DNA of 44,386 nt from Firmicutes bacterium UBA6806 (GTDB lineage Bacteria; Bacillota; Clostridia; Peptostreptococcales; Acidaminobacteraceae). The stretch lies in the NCBI GenBank assembly GCA_002452745.1, contig DKFC01000059.1, positions 1-44,386 of the forward strand, read 5' to 3'. The notes under the pieces were generated by a model. It did not search any database, was not told the origin of the DNA, and worked only from the letters and a program-made list of their open reading frames with translations. Positions 25,954 through 35,345 of the stretch are shown piece by piece (position 1 is the first letter of the stretch; every line of letters begins with the position of its first letter). The translations under genes were made by a program, and so were the position numbers.

Positions 25954-27276
25954 TCATAAGTTTGACTTATATTGTTCATAAATAAGTTTCAGTCCTTCTT
26001 TGAACTCATAAATTTGACTTTCACATTCTGGATTATGTTGAAAAAGATTCTTATATGGACAACCGGAATTGCAAATTGGCAATAGATTGCATTCGTTGCA
26101 CTTTTCGGGAATTTCATACATAAGCCATTTTAAATACTTTGAGTTTTCTGTTATTCCTGAAGCGACATTACCAATACGAAAAGAGCTAACACCAATTATG
26201 TCCCAACAATTATAGATATATCCTTCTGGGTCAATTACATAGTAACCGAGGCTTGTTGCACCACAACTAGATGAAAAATTTCTTGGCCTAAAAAGTTTCA
26301 CAGCATCATAGCTATATTTCTCATGAATTAGTTTTTTTAATTTTAGATTTATATCAGCGAATTCTTTTTTATTAAAACATGTAGAAATTTCTATTTGGCA
26401 GGCATCAGTTGCTTTTTCAATAGGAGCAAAATAATAAGAAACGTTATCATTAAATGTACATTTTTCTTCAAAGTACTGAATTAAATTAACTAAATCAATG
26501 CTGTTTTCAATATCGGTATTGACACGAATTGAAATGGGAAAAAACTTCATTGCAGTATGTATATTTTCTATAATTCTTTCGAAATTTTTTCCTTTTGATT
26601 TTAGAATTCGCCTATTATCATGCACATTACCAATTCCATCAACAGTAATCTGTGCAAATTGAACTTTACAGTCATTATTTAAAGTTTCAGCAGTTGCATA
26701 ATCTAGTTTGATACCATTAGTGATTATTGAAGCACTATAATTTACTTGATGCTTATTGCTAATATCTATAAAATCTCTAGAAAGTTTTTTTATTGCATCA
26801 ATCGCAAGAAGAGGCTCACCACCATACCAACTAACAGTAAAATCTAATGGTCTGTATTGATTAAAATACTTTTCGACAAAAATAAGAAGCGAAGCTTGAG
26901 TTTCTAAGGTCATGATTGTTTTATTTGAGAACTTTGCCTCGTAGCAATATTTACAAGACATATTGCAGTCAAGTGTGGGTGCGATGGTAAGACTTAGCTC
27001 ATTATGTGAATATCTATTTAGGCGATGCGAGAAGAGCACATTCTTTTTTTCATCTAATTCAGAGTCTACTAAAAAACCATTTTCTCTCATAATGTCGATA
27101 AGGTTTTTTTCATTATCTGGTATTAATTTTTCATCTAGTTCTTCTTTTGAAGAGCAATATTTATTATAATATTGAAACTCCATTTCTCCGAAAGCAGATG
27201 TCCAGGTATTGTATACTAAGACGCTTTGGTTATCTCTCTTATCAATTTCGATGTTGTAAAAAGAATTTTTTAACAT
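25954..27276 (-). CDS. Radical SAM/SPASM peptide maturase
   Basis: A 440-residue enzyme. Residues 1-95 form an N-terminal region that may bind the precursor leader. The radical SAM motif is CNMSCKYCYE with Cys104, Cys108 and Cys111 holding the [4Fe-4S] cluster. The C-terminal SPASM domain has Cys393-x2-Cys396-x5-Cys402-x3-Cys406-x11-Cys418, plus upstream cysteines in SSCGATS and YNCWD, for auxiliary clusters. Such enzymes install thioether, C-C or similar cross-links in peptides in the cytoplasm. It is the first gene of the minus-strand unit, with AAAGGGG before its ATG and a promoter at 27315. The Cys-rich peptide at 24597 is the obvious substrate. I cannot place it in a named subfamily with confidence. 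Confidence 0.88.
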   Translation of the reverse strand: MLKNSFYNIEIDKRDNQSVLVYNTWTSAFGEMEFQYYNKYCSSKEELDEKLIPDNEKNLIDIMRENGFLVDSELDEKKNVLFSHRLNRYSHNELSLTIAPTLDCNMSCKYCYEAKFSNKTIMTLETQASLLIFVEKYFNQYRPLDFTVSWYGGEPLLAIDAIKKLSRDFIDISNKHQVNYSASIITNGIKLDYATAETLNNDCKVQFAQITVDGIGNVHDNRRILKSKGKNFERIIENIHTAMKFFPISIRVNTDIENSIDLVNLIQYFEEKCTFNDNVSYYFAPIEKATDACQIEISTCFNKKEFADINLKLKKLIHEKYSYDAVKLFRPRNFSSSCGATSLGYYVIDPEGYIYNCWDIIGVSSFRIGNVASGITENSKYLKWLMYEIPEKCNECNLLPICNSGCPYKNLFQHNPECESQIYEFKEGLKLIYEQYKSNL

Positions 27277-27314
27277 AAATTCCCCTTTCTAAAATAAAAG
27301 TTATAATCTACTTT

Positions 27315-27342
27315 ATAATACCATTTTATAAATTAATTTCAA
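27315..27342 (-). promoter_or_regulatory. Promoter of the RiPP-type operon
   Basis: On the minus strand TTGAAA (27342-27337), a 16-bp spacer and TATTAT (27320-27315). Transcription would start about 30 bp before the maturase ATG. Confidence 0.6.
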
Positions 27343-27422
27343 ATGATTTCTAATGTTTGAAAATCAATTTATCACATCACCCCTGAATCAATCATAAGGA
27401 CCTTACAAATTCATAACTTTTC

Positions 27423-27451
27423 TTGTGCTTTGGAGTGGGACTTGTTATAAT
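27423..27451 (+). promoter_or_regulatory. Extended -10 promoter of the ABC-F gene
   Basis: TTGTGC (27423-27428), 17 bp, TATAAT (27446-27451) with TG one base upstream of the -10 (TGTTATAAT). The perfect extended -10 offsets a weak -35. Confidence 0.6.
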
Positions 27452-27503
27452 TCTACTGTGACAAATTCGGATAAAATTCTATTAAAAGTTGAGGATAAGA
27501 AAC

Positions 27504-29240
27504 ATGATTCAAGTAGAAAAACTTTCTTATGGTTTTCCTGCAAAAGATTTATATAAAGATATTTCGTTCACCCTTGAAAAAGGCCAGCATTTGGCTCTAA
27601 TTGGGAGCAATGGCGCTGGCAAATCAACCCTTGTTGATATGATGATTCATCCAGACGAATACCTATATGACGGCAAGATTATCAAAGATGAAAGTTGTCG
27701 CATTGGTTATGCCAGCCAATTTGCTGTAAGAGATAAAGAACAGTCCTGTACGGTGTTTGAATATCTCAGCGAGAAGTTCGTGGAAAATCAGAAGGCGACT
27801 GTGGCTGTTTGTGAAGAAATGGCAGTGGCTGAAGAGACAGAGGCGCTATTTGAAACCTATCAGGGGCTTTTAGATGCCTTTGAAGCCATGGATGGACATC
27901 ATTATGAGAGCAATATAAGGAAGCAATTATATGTGGCGGGCATGCGCGAGCTAGAGGAGACGAAACTATCACAGCTAAGTGGTGGTGAATATAAATTGCT
28001 CCAAATCATGAGGGAGATGCTGCTGTCTCAAAACCTCTTGATTCTGGATGAACCAGATGTATTTCTTGATTTTAACAATCTAAATAGGCTCTGTCAGTTG
28101 ATTAATGGCTATAAGGGCACTTTACTAGTCATTACACATAACCGCTATTTATTAAATCATTGCTTCAACAAGATCTTGCATTTGGAAAATGGTGATATCC
28201 AGGAATACGAGGGTAATTATACAGAGTATCGCTGTTCTCAGCTTAGAGAAAAACTAAAGCTCAAACTTCAGAGCATTGAAGAACAGGAAGAAATTGAGCG
28301 CACAGAGAAAATGGTGGATACCCTGCGGATAAAAGCCACGACTTTTGCAAATAGAACCATTGGGAACGCCGTAAATTCAAAGCAAAAACAGCTTGAACGG
28401 CTACAGGCAAGACAAATTAAAACGCCTTTTATTGAGATTCGAGAACCGAAGATTGATCTTCCCGCAGTAAAGCCCAAGTCGGAACACGTGGTTTTGAGCA
28501 TTAAAGATTATAACATTTCCTTTGATGAAGACCTGCTAAGGAACATCCATTTTGAATTGACGGCTGGTGAAAAAGTGGCCATTGTCGGCGCAAACGGAAC
28601 GGGAAAGACAACCCTGATGCGCGATATTCTAAAGCGAAATCACCCTTCTATTCACATAGATGAGACCATAGACTACGCCTGTCTATCTCAGCTATTAGGT
28701 GAGAATACAGATGAAACCAAAACCGTCTATGAGACCATGGCGGATTTGGGGTTTGACACAGTGGAGAGCGCCCGCGGATACCTCAGGCAGTATTGCCTTG
28801 AAGGCGATACTTTAAAGCAGAAAGTTGAGCAATTGTCAGGTGGCGAGAAAAACTTACTTCAAATTGCGATGATTGGCGCGACAAAGGCAGAACTTCTCAT
28901 TCTCGATGAGCCAACCAGTCACTTGGACATTTATGCGCAGATGGCTTTTGAAAAGGCCATTTCGGAGTACAGAGGAGCTGTTCTCATGATTAGCCATGAC
29001 TTTTATCTGGTGGCAAATTGTGCGGATCATATTTTACTTGTGGAAGAGAACACAATTAGACGCATGCGGACGCGGTCATTTCGAAAGATGGTGTATGACC
29101 AATATTTCGATCAGACGTATTTGGAAATAGACAAGAAGAAACAAGAATTGGAGGCTAGTATCACATTGGCCTTTAAAGAAAACGAGCTTAAAATGGTTGA
29201 AAAACTCTGCGACCAGTTAGAAGCGATTAGTGCTAAATAG
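27504..29240 (+). CDS. ABC-F family ATPase (ribosome-associated type)
   Basis: A 578-residue soluble protein with two ABC domains in tandem and no membrane segments. Domain 1 has Walker A GSNGAGKS, LSGGEYK and LILDEPDVFLD; domain 2 has GANGTGKT, LSGGEKN and LILDEPTSHLD. A charged linker of about 80 residues joins them (EEIERTEKMVDTLRIKATTFANRTIGNAVNSKQ, described in part). This is the ABC-F layout. Members act on ribosomes as translation factors or protect them from antibiotics. I see no feature that assigns it to a known resistance subgroup. ATG 27504 is preferred to TTG 27489 because GAGG lies 9 bp before it. It is followed after 16 bp by the U32 gene, so an operon is likely. Confidence 0.83.
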   Translation: MIQVEKLSYGFPAKDLYKDISFTLEKGQHLALIGSNGAGKSTLVDMMIHPDEYLYDGKIIKDESCRIGYASQFAVRDKEQSCTVFEYLSEKFVENQKATVAVCEEMAVAEETEALFETYQGLLDAFEAMDGHHYESNIRKQLYVAGMRELEETKLSQLSGGEYKLLQIMREMLLSQNLLILDEPDVFLDFNNLNRLCQLINGYKGTLLVITHNRYLLNHCFNKILHLENGDIQEYEGNYTEYRCSQLREKLKLKLQSIEEQEEIERTEKMVDTLRIKATTFANRTIGNAVNSKQKQLERLQARQIKTPFIEIREPKIDLPAVKPKSEHVVLSIKDYNISFDEDLLRNIHFELTAGEKVAIVGANGTGKTTLMRDILKRNHPSIHIDETIDYACLSQLLGENTDETKTVYETMADLGFDTVESARGYLRQYCLEGDTLKQKVEQLSGGEKNLLQIAMIGATKAELLILDEPTSHLDIYAQMAFEKAISEYRGAVLMISHDFYLVANCADHILLVEENTIRRMRTRSFRKMVYDQYFDQTYLEIDKKKQELEASITLAFKENELKMVEKLCDQLEAISAK

Positions 29241-29256
29241 TTAGTATGGAGGAAAG

Positions 29257-31500
29257 ATGACTGAATTATTAGCTCCAGCTGGAAATATGGAGGCTTTAAA
29301 AGCTGCCATTTCAAATGGTTGTGACGCAATATACCTAGGGATGCAAAAATTTGGGGCACGTGCGTACTCATCTAATTTTGACTTGGAAACGCTTAAAGAG
29401 GCCATTCAGTATGCACATCTGAGAAGCGTTAAAATCTATGTTACAATGAATACCATCGTCTTTGAAAGTGAAATAGAAGAGATGAAAGAGCAAATGCGAG
29501 TGTTAAATGAAATCGGTGTTGACGGCATCATCGTGCAAGACTTGGTTGCCTTTGATTACATCGTCAACAACTTTGTCGACATGGAGGCGCATTGCTCGAC
29601 TCAAATGGGAATCGATGACTTGGATGGGACTTTGCTTTTTAAAGAACTGGGTGCTAAGAGAGTGGTTCTATCCCGCGAGGTAGAGATTGAAAAGGCGAAA
29701 GAGATTAGAAGAATTGCCGAGTTGCCACTTGAGATATTTGTTCACGGCGCCCTTTGTGTCTCTTACTCTGGGAATTGTCTAATGTCCGGGCTAATCGGCT
29801 ATCGAAGCGGAAACAGGGGCAGATGTGTTGGATCATGCCGAAAGCCGTACGAGATTATTGACAAGACAACGGACACCGTTTTGGCGAAAAACTACATTTT
29901 ATCCACAAAGGATTTAAACACAATTGACCATATTCAGGCGCTAAAGGGAATTGACTCTCTAAAGATAGAGGGTCGTATGAAAGAGCCCGCTTATGTGGCC
30001 AATGTGGTGTCCAAGTATCGCATGGCGTTAGATGGTCAAATCACTGAGGCAGATAAGGACGACCTGAGCAAGACGTTTAATCGAACCTTCACAAAGGGAT
30101 ACCTATTCCATGAAGACCAGAAGGACATTACAAATATCCTCAGACCCAATAACGTCGGTTATGAAATCGGCAAAATCACCAAGAGCTTTAAAGGCATGTA
30201 TGAGATAAAACTCACACGCACCTTAAATCAAAATGACATTATCAGAATAAGCCATGACAATGAAGATGTCGTTTTAACGGTTGTTAAATTATATGACAAA
30301 GAGGGCAATTTAATCAACAGGGCGGAGGATGTCTGCTATATCAAGATTAAAGAAAAGCTGTCCAGAGATGATGTGGTCTATATCACGAAAGATTATGCTT
30401 ACTATAAAGAATTAGAGGCCTCTTTGGAAAGCGAATTTAAGCGATTTAACTTGGACATTAAAGTATATGCATACCCTGATGCCAAGCTGATTATAAATGC
30501 GGAGGGGCTTGGGTTCAACTACGCATATGAAAGTGAAGAAATCCTCGGTGTTGCAATTAACAGCCCAAGCACTAAAGAACAGGTAATCAAGCAATTCTCA
30601 AAGTTAAACGATACCATATTTGAGCTTGGAACTGTGGACTATGAAGGAACAGGTGCGTTTATTCCATCTAAGCTCTTAAATGCAGCGAGAAGGGATATTG
30701 TACAGAGGCTTTATAACTTGAAGCTGGAGAGCCAGCAGAAGCGAGTCAAAGCGCCTGAATCGAGGGATAAAATCAGCTTTAATTCTGTAAAGCCATATAT
30801 TACAGCATCTGTAATGACACAGGCGCAGTATGATGCTTGTGTGAGCTGCGGCATTGAAGAAATTTATTTTGAGAACATCGTCAGGAGAAACCAAAACGAT
30901 TATACAGATCGGGAAGGAGAGCTGTTAATTGGTGGCTATGGTGGCATTCATCACTATAAGGACACCAATCCGTTTATAACGGACTACTCTTTAAACGTGG
31001 TCAATGCAACCAGTTGCTATGAGCTTCACAGACTGGGCGCAAAACGAGTCACGTTGTCCTATGAGCTCAACAAGAGACAAATTGAAGACTTGCAGAAGGC
31101 CTATTATGAAGCGAATGACGGGTATCCCGCACTGGAAATGATCGTGTATGGAAAAGCCCCATTGCTCTTTACGAAATATTGTCCGCTAAAGAAGATGAAT
31201 CAATGTGGCATGTGCAAAGTCAAACAATATGAGTTGAGAGATGAACACGGGTCGTTTCCAGTTATCACTCATGACGATTGCACAACGACAATTCTCAACG
31301 GAAAGACCCTAAATCTCCTAGATGAACTTAAGGGTATAAAAGGTGTCGAAGCGTTTAGACTTAATTTCACCGTTGAGTCCAAGGAACAGACACTAGACAT
31401 TATCCAGAAAGCACTTAACAAGTTAAGTGACAAGATGGATGAATCGGCCTTTAATCAGGAAACAGACACAAGAGGCCATTTCAACAAGGAAATTTTATAG
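29257..31500 (+). CDS. Long U32-family protein (RlhA/TrhP-like RNA hydroxylation type)
   Basis: A 747-residue protein annotated by family as peptidase U32. The N-terminal TIM-barrel region (MTELLAPAGNMEALKAAI) is followed by the U32 signature EIFVHGALCVSYSGNCLMSG near residue 160 and a cysteine cluster (GRCVGSCRKPYE) expected to bind an Fe-S cluster. A second half with CGMCKVKQYELRD carries further cysteines. Characterised relatives hydroxylate RNA: RlhA at 23S rRNA C2501 and TrhP at tRNA U34. The length is closer to the RlhA-like long form. Protease activity is doubtful for the family. GGAGGAAAG before the ATG supports the start. Pairing with an ABC-F gene gives a translation-related context. 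Confidence 0.85.
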   Translation: MTELLAPAGNMEALKAAISNGCDAIYLGMQKFGARAYSSNFDLETLKEAIQYAHLRSVKIYVTMNTIVFESEIEEMKEQMRVLNEIGVDGIIVQDLVAFDYIVNNFVDMEAHCSTQMGIDDLDGTLLFKELGAKRVVLSREVEIEKAKEIRRIAELPLEIFVHGALCVSYSGNCLMSGLIGYRSGNRGRCVGSCRKPYEIIDKTTDTVLAKNYILSTKDLNTIDHIQALKGIDSLKIEGRMKEPAYVANVVSKYRMALDGQITEADKDDLSKTFNRTFTKGYLFHEDQKDITNILRPNNVGYEIGKITKSFKGMYEIKLTRTLNQNDIIRISHDNEDVVLTVVKLYDKEGNLINRAEDVCYIKIKEKLSRDDVVYITKDYAYYKELEASLESEFKRFNLDIKVYAYPDAKLIINAEGLGFNYAYESEEILGVAINSPSTKEQVIKQFSKLNDTIFELGTVDYEGTGAFIPSKLLNAARRDIVQRLYNLKLESQQKRVKAPESRDKISFNSVKPYITASVMTQAQYDACVSCGIEEIYFENIVRRNQNDYTDREGELLIGGYGGIHHYKDTNPFITDYSLNVVNATSCYELHRLGAKRVTLSYELNKRQIEDLQKAYYEANDGYPALEMIVYGKAPLLFTKYCPLKKMNQCGMCKVKQYELRDEHGSFPVITHDDCTTTILNGKTLNLLDELKGIKGVEAFRLNFTVESKEQTLDIIQKALNKLSDKMDESAFNQETDTRGHFNKEIL

Positions 31501-31532
31501 GGAAATTTTATTATCTAACCTTGAACGGCATA

Positions 31533-31590
31533 AAAAAATCCTCAAATCTGATTGAATCATTTTATAGATCAATTAGAATGAGGATTTTTT
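31533..31590. terminator. Bidirectional terminator between convergent genes
   Basis: AAAAAATCCTCA (31533-31544) and TGAGGATTTTTT (31579-31590) are exact reverse complements, giving A/T runs on both sides. It serves the U32 gene (+) and the APC permease (-). Confidence 0.85.
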
Positions 31591-31622
31591 ATTTGCGCTA
31601 TTTCAGAACGCAATTCAATTTT

Positions 31623-32966
31623 CTATTTTTTTTCGTCTCTATAAAACAGCAACCCAAGCCCCAAAACTGCAATGGATACAAGTAGGTATAAGCCGATACT
31701 TGGATTGGTAATTCCGCCGTATACGATAACCAGTGCCCCCATGATTGCGCAGACGGGCACAACATAGCGTTTTGAAAAGCTGAGATCATCAAATGTTCGA
31801 ATGTACCAAATATACAAGAAGATGTAGAGCGCATAAATCAGTACAATTGGAATTTCATCAAGACCGATATATCGGCCAAAAGTCTCGTTAATACTTGCAT
31901 GCCAAAGAATCGTATAGGTAAGTGTCAGCAGTGCTGAGAAAATAGCCGAATACATTGGAATCCCAGATTTAGGATTGACAAGTGCCATTTTTTTAGGGAA
32001 AGGCCCTTGATTTCTGATAGCAAGAGAGTACGGAATCCTAATAGAGGACAGCACTAAGCCATTTAGCGTTCCCAAACAGGAAATAATGACAAAGACAGTG
32101 AGTACAGTAGAGGCAACAGACCCAAATAATTGTGTAGTAGCGGTTGTAATTGCACCATCTCCCTGAGCGATGATTTCAGAAGTTGGTAGCACTGAAGCAA
32201 CGCCTAAGAAGTACATGACATAGACAACGAACACGATAAAAGCGCCCCAAACAAGTGCTTTGGGAAGGTTTCTCTTAGAATCTTTAATCTCACTGTTGAT
32301 GGTCACGGCAGTAATCCAGCCTTCATAGGCGAACGCAGTTGCGACGACTGCATTTGCCAGCGTGCCGCCTGAAGAGCCAATCGAGCTAACAGCAGATGAA
32401 AAGTTGTCAATTGTCACATGATTGATAAGGCCAGAAACCGTCCCTACCAAAGCCACTAAACTAAGTGGAATCAGTTTGATAATAGTTGAACTCACTTGCA
32501 GTTTTCCTGCTAGTATTGGCGAAAAATAGTTGAGTGAATAAATCGCCACGAGATAGAAAAAGGCCAGTGCCCAAGTTGTTGGTGAATTGGAGGGGTTATC
32601 ACTTCCCAATAAAATTAGGGTGTATTTTGAAGTAATCCAGCAGAGGATTGCAGAGAGCGGTGTAAAGTATAGAACCGCTTTAAACCAGCCTACCAGATAG
32701 CCAAACCGCTTACCATAAGCCATTTCCGAATAGTCGACGATTCCATTGGATTTTTCAATTCTCTGAGCAAATTCTGCAAATACCAATGCTCCAAAAATCA
32801 TGGAAAAAGCACCTAAGCCCCATGCGAGCAATGCCAAAATCAAGTTGCCATTTGTCAGTGTCAGAACATCATCAGCTTTGAAGAAAACACCTGAGCCTAT
32901 GACGACGCCCACGACCATGGCAATGGCTGTTGGCAGACCATATTTCTTTTCTAAATTTTTCTCCAT
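31623..32966 (-). CDS. APC-family amino acid permease
   Basis: A 447-residue membrane transporter with about twelve hydrophobic helices. The first helix has VVGVVIGSGVFF (residues 18-29), the APC substrate-site motif, and helix 6 has TAFAYEGWITAVTINSEIKD. It resembles the permease at 7770 in layout but is clearly a different protein. The gene stands alone on the minus strand between a bidirectional terminator and its own promoter at 33048. The substrate is not readable from sequence; an amino acid is expected. Confidence 0.83.
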   Translation of the reverse strand: MEKNLEKKYGLPTAIAMVVGVVIGSGVFFKADDVLTLTNGNLILALLAWGLGAFSMIFGALVFAEFAQRIEKSNGIVDYSEMAYGKRFGYLVGWFKAVLYFTPLSAILCWITSKYTLILLGSDNPSNSPTTWALAFFYLVAIYSLNYFSPILAGKLQVSSTIIKLIPLSLVALVGTVSGLINHVTIDNFSSAVSSIGSSGGTLANAVVATAFAYEGWITAVTINSEIKDSKRNLPKALVWGAFIVFVVYVMYFLGVASVLPTSEIIAQGDGAITTATTQLFGSVASTVLTVFVIISCLGTLNGLVLSSIRIPYSLAIRNQGPFPKKMALVNPKSGIPMYSAIFSALLTLTYTILWHASINETFGRYIGLDEIPIVLIYALYIFLYIWYIRTFDDLSFSKRYVVPVCAIMGALVIVYGGITNPSIGLYLLVSIAVLGLGLLFYRDEKK

Positions 32967-33047
32967 CCTATTACCTCTTGATTCAAATTTTAAGTCACGT
33001 TTCCGATTAGTTAAATTAATAACAAAAAATCTATAACATCAGGTGTA

Positions 33048-33076
33048 ATTTTAAACGGTATGGAGAACAAAGTCAA
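33048..33076 (-). promoter_or_regulatory. Promoter of the APC permease gene
   Basis: Minus strand TTGACT (33076-33071), 17-bp spacer, TAAAAT (33053-33048). The start site would be about 75 bp before the permease ATG at 32966. Confidence 0.65.
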
Positions 33077-33119
33077 TGCTATTTGTGATATATGGTTAAA
33101 AAGTTTTACATTTTCGTCA

Positions 33120-34568
33120 TTATTCCCAAAATAATTTAATCGTAGCCTCAGAATTCTTTCTGCCAAATATAGAGCCAATCATGAATGCCACAAAAGCAAC
33201 GAGAAGAGTCGGGACAATTTGATGCATGCCAAATGGTTTTATGGAATAGACCGTGAAGATGAAGAAGGATGCAATCCCCGAAATAATTGACAAAATAGCG
33301 CCGTCGGCGTTTGCTCTCTTCCAGTACAGCCCTAGAATCGTCGGCCAGAAGAAAGCTGCCTCAAGGCCACCGAAAGCAAATAAATTAATCCAGACGATGA
33401 TAGAAGGTGGATTGATAGACAGTGCAAATACGACGAGACCAATCACACCAGTGGTGACAAAGCTGATCCTATTCAGATGCTTCTCTTGGATATTGCCCTT
33501 GCCATAGTTGAGGTATAGGTCTTTTATAATAGAAGCAGACGCAAGAATCAGCATGGAGTCCACAGTTGACATAATCGCCGCAAGTGGCCCAGCGATAAAG
33601 ATACCAGCCAGAATAGGCGGCAATACCTTTACAGTGATCCCGGGGATTGCACCATCACCGGATAACCCCGGTACGACATAAGCGCCCAGAGCACCTACAA
33701 GGTGCATGCCCAGCATTAAAAAACCAACGACAACGGTTCCGATGACCATGGCGCTGTGCAGTGATTTGGAGTCTTTAAAGCCCATGCATCTAACAGTGGT
33801 TTGCGGCAGTCCAAGCACTGCAAAGCCAACTAAGACCCAGAAAGAGAGAATAAAGGGAATAGACACTGCTCCGCCAGCGGTAGGCGTCAAGGCACTTGGG
33901 TTTGTTTCAATCATTTTTGCGGTGATATTTTCGACGCCACCACCAGCACTTACAATTGCAACCAGTAGAAATGTCGTTGCGAGCACCATGACGATTCCCT
34001 GAATGGCATCTGTGATGGCAACTGCTTTAAAACCGCCTATTGTTGTATAGATTATGACTGAAATACCGAAGATTACAAGCCCTGTGATGTACGAATAGCC
34101 TGTGACTGCCTCAAACAGCTTTGCGCCGCCAATGAATTGTGCCACCATTGCCGCAGAGAAGAAGATAATCATTGCGATGGAGGTACTAATTGCAATGAAG
34201 TTGTTATTATAACGCGCTTTTAAGTAATCTGTCACGGTTACAGCGTTTATTTTTCTCGATATAATTGCGAATTTTTTCCCCAGAATGCCCAGTGTGAGAA
34301 ATGCCGTTGGCACTTGAATCATAGAGAGTAGTATCCATGCATACCCTAAAGAATAAGCCACACCTGGACCTCCCACAAAACTGCTTGCACTGGAATAGGT
34401 GGCGATTAAAGTCATTGCAAGGACAAATCCCCCCATTGATCTGCCGCCAATAAAGTACTCTTCTATAAAGTTACCGTTCCCAGAAGAACGCGAATTTGCG
34501 TAAATGGCGATTCCAAACATGAGGATAAGATAGATTATCATTGGAATCAAGATCATCAAGTTACCCAT
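33120..34568 (-). CDS. panF: Sodium/pantothenate symporter
   Basis: A 482-residue sodium:solute symporter of the PanF type, close to the 483 residues of the E. coli protein as I recall it. Shared stretches include EYFIGGRSMGGFVLAMTLIATYSSASSF, GILGKKFAI, VAQFIGGAKL, GLPQTTVRCMGFKDSKS and AAIMSTVDSMLIL (each quoted in part). It imports pantothenate, the precursor of coenzyme A, with sodium. ATG 34568 is chosen because AAGGAGGAG lies just before it; it overlaps the yhdT stop by 8 bp, showing translational coupling. Transcription starts upstream of yhdT and passes a long leader with a terminator. Confidence 0.9.
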   Translation of the reverse strand: MGNLMILIPMIIYLILMFGIAIYANSRSSGNGNFIEEYFIGGRSMGGFVLAMTLIATYSSASSFVGGPGVAYSLGYAWILLSMIQVPTAFLTLGILGKKFAIISRKINAVTVTDYLKARYNNNFIAISTSIAMIIFFSAAMVAQFIGGAKLFEAVTGYSYITGLVIFGISVIIYTTIGGFKAVAITDAIQGIVMVLATTFLLVAIVSAGGGVENITAKMIETNPSALTPTAGGAVSIPFILSFWVLVGFAVLGLPQTTVRCMGFKDSKSLHSAMVIGTVVVGFLMLGMHLVGALGAYVVPGLSGDGAIPGITVKVLPPILAGIFIAGPLAAIMSTVDSMLILASASIIKDLYLNYGKGNIQEKHLNRISFVTTGVIGLVVFALSINPPSIIVWINLFAFGGLEAAFFWPTILGLYWKRANADGAILSIISGIASFFIFTVYSIKPFGMHQIVPTLLVAFVAFMIGSIFGRKNSEATIKLFWE

Positions 34569-34836
34569 TGTTCTCCTCCTTTTCATCTTCTTCAAAGTCA
34601 ATGTCTTTGAAGTATTTTTTTACAACGAACGCAAGTAGTGCAGAGATAACCACGTATCCCACGATGCAGCTGTAGAAGAACCACGCTGGGAAACCCAGTA
34701 TGTACTTATACTCTGATACATCCTTTAACCCAAGTCCATAGGCAAAAGCAAACCACCAGACGAAAAAGAAGACATATAGCCCAACTGTTATTTTGGCTTC
34801 TTTATTAATTTGCCTGTTTTTTTCATTGAAATTCAT
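34561..34836 (-). CDS. yhdT: YhdT-family small membrane protein (DUF997), PanF partner
   Basis: A 91-residue protein with two hydrophobic helices (ITVGLYVFFFVWWFAFAYGLG and FYSCIVGYVVISALLAFVV) and a highly acidic C-terminal tail (DFEEDEKEEN). This is the YhdT/DUF997 family, usually encoded directly before panF, as here; its role is unknown, perhaps a small subunit of the symporter. ATG 34836 is chosen because GAGGAG lies 8 bp before it. Confidence 0.85.
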   Translation of the reverse strand: MNFNEKNRQINKEAKITVGLYVFFFVWWFAFAYGLGLKDVSEYKYILGFPAWFFYSCIVGYVVISALLAFVVKKYFKDIDFEEDEKEENNG

Positions 34837-35118
34837 ATTCCCACTCCTCAATTAATATTAGTAAGGCAATAAAAAAGATGTAGGGATAGACTCATAGAGT
34901 CTCGCTACACCTGCTTTGAATATATGTGAAATTATCTGCCTGAACCATAGGGCGCATGTTAGTATCCTAAATATCTATAATGGACAATAGACAAATTATC
35001 TACCTAAAAAATTAGTTAGACCTAACGATTAAGTTAACCTGTCTCTGTCCTTGGCTCAAAGCAGATTGCAATTTAAGTTTTGTATTCTAGCAGGTACGAC
35101 TCCAGAAGATATCATCCT
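34837..35118 (-). promoter_or_regulatory. Long 5' leader of yhdT-panF, candidate attenuator or riboswitch
   Basis: From the predicted start near 35118 to the yhdT ATG there are about 280 untranslated bases. The distal part holds several short self-complementary stretches. The proximal end holds a terminator hairpin (34871-34909) just before the yhdT ribosome binding site. I tested by eye for T-box, SAM, TPP, lysine, cobalamin, FMN, glycine, purine, preQ1 and c-di-GMP consensus blocks and saw none. Confidence 0.45.
34871..34909 (-). terminator. Intrinsic terminator inside the yhdT-panF leader
   Basis: Read on the minus strand, TGTAG-CG-AGACTC, loop TAT, GAGTCT-ATCC-CTACA, then TC and six T residues. 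The outer stem is 5 bp and the inner 6 bp, separated by a small internal loop. It lies between the promoter and the first gene, so it must be bypassed for expression. Confidence 0.65.
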
Positions 35119-35124
35119 ATTCTT

Positions 35125-35153
35125 ATCATATCACAGTTTTTGGCAAGGTTCAA
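35125..35153 (-). promoter_or_regulatory. Promoter of the yhdT-panF unit
   Basis: Minus strand TTGAAC (35153-35148), 17-bp spacer, TATGAT (35130-35125). Nothing clear was seen between 35154 and 35345 on the other side beyond a weak TAAAAT at 35304 before the next plus-strand gene. Confidence 0.6.
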
Positions 35154-35345
35154 TTTGATGTTCAAAATTAGGCTTTTCTGGAAGCTGATTTTGGAGTGCT
35201 GAATATCTGATATGACTTTTGGTTAATTCTCAGTGGAAAGTCGTGACTAGCATGTGGACAGAAAGTGACTGGTGACATCTATAAAAGTGACTTATCCGTA
35301 AGGTAAAATAGGGTTACAAATAGAAAGGGAGAGAAAGGCTGTCAA

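Noticed and set aside
29257..31500. Calling the U32 protein a collagenase
   Set aside because: Characterised U32 relatives act in RNA hydroxylation, and the cysteine clusters fit an Fe-S protein better than a protease.
34837..35118. T-box or another known riboswitch before yhdT
   Set aside because: No AGGGTGGNACCGCG block and no other familiar consensus could be found by eye.
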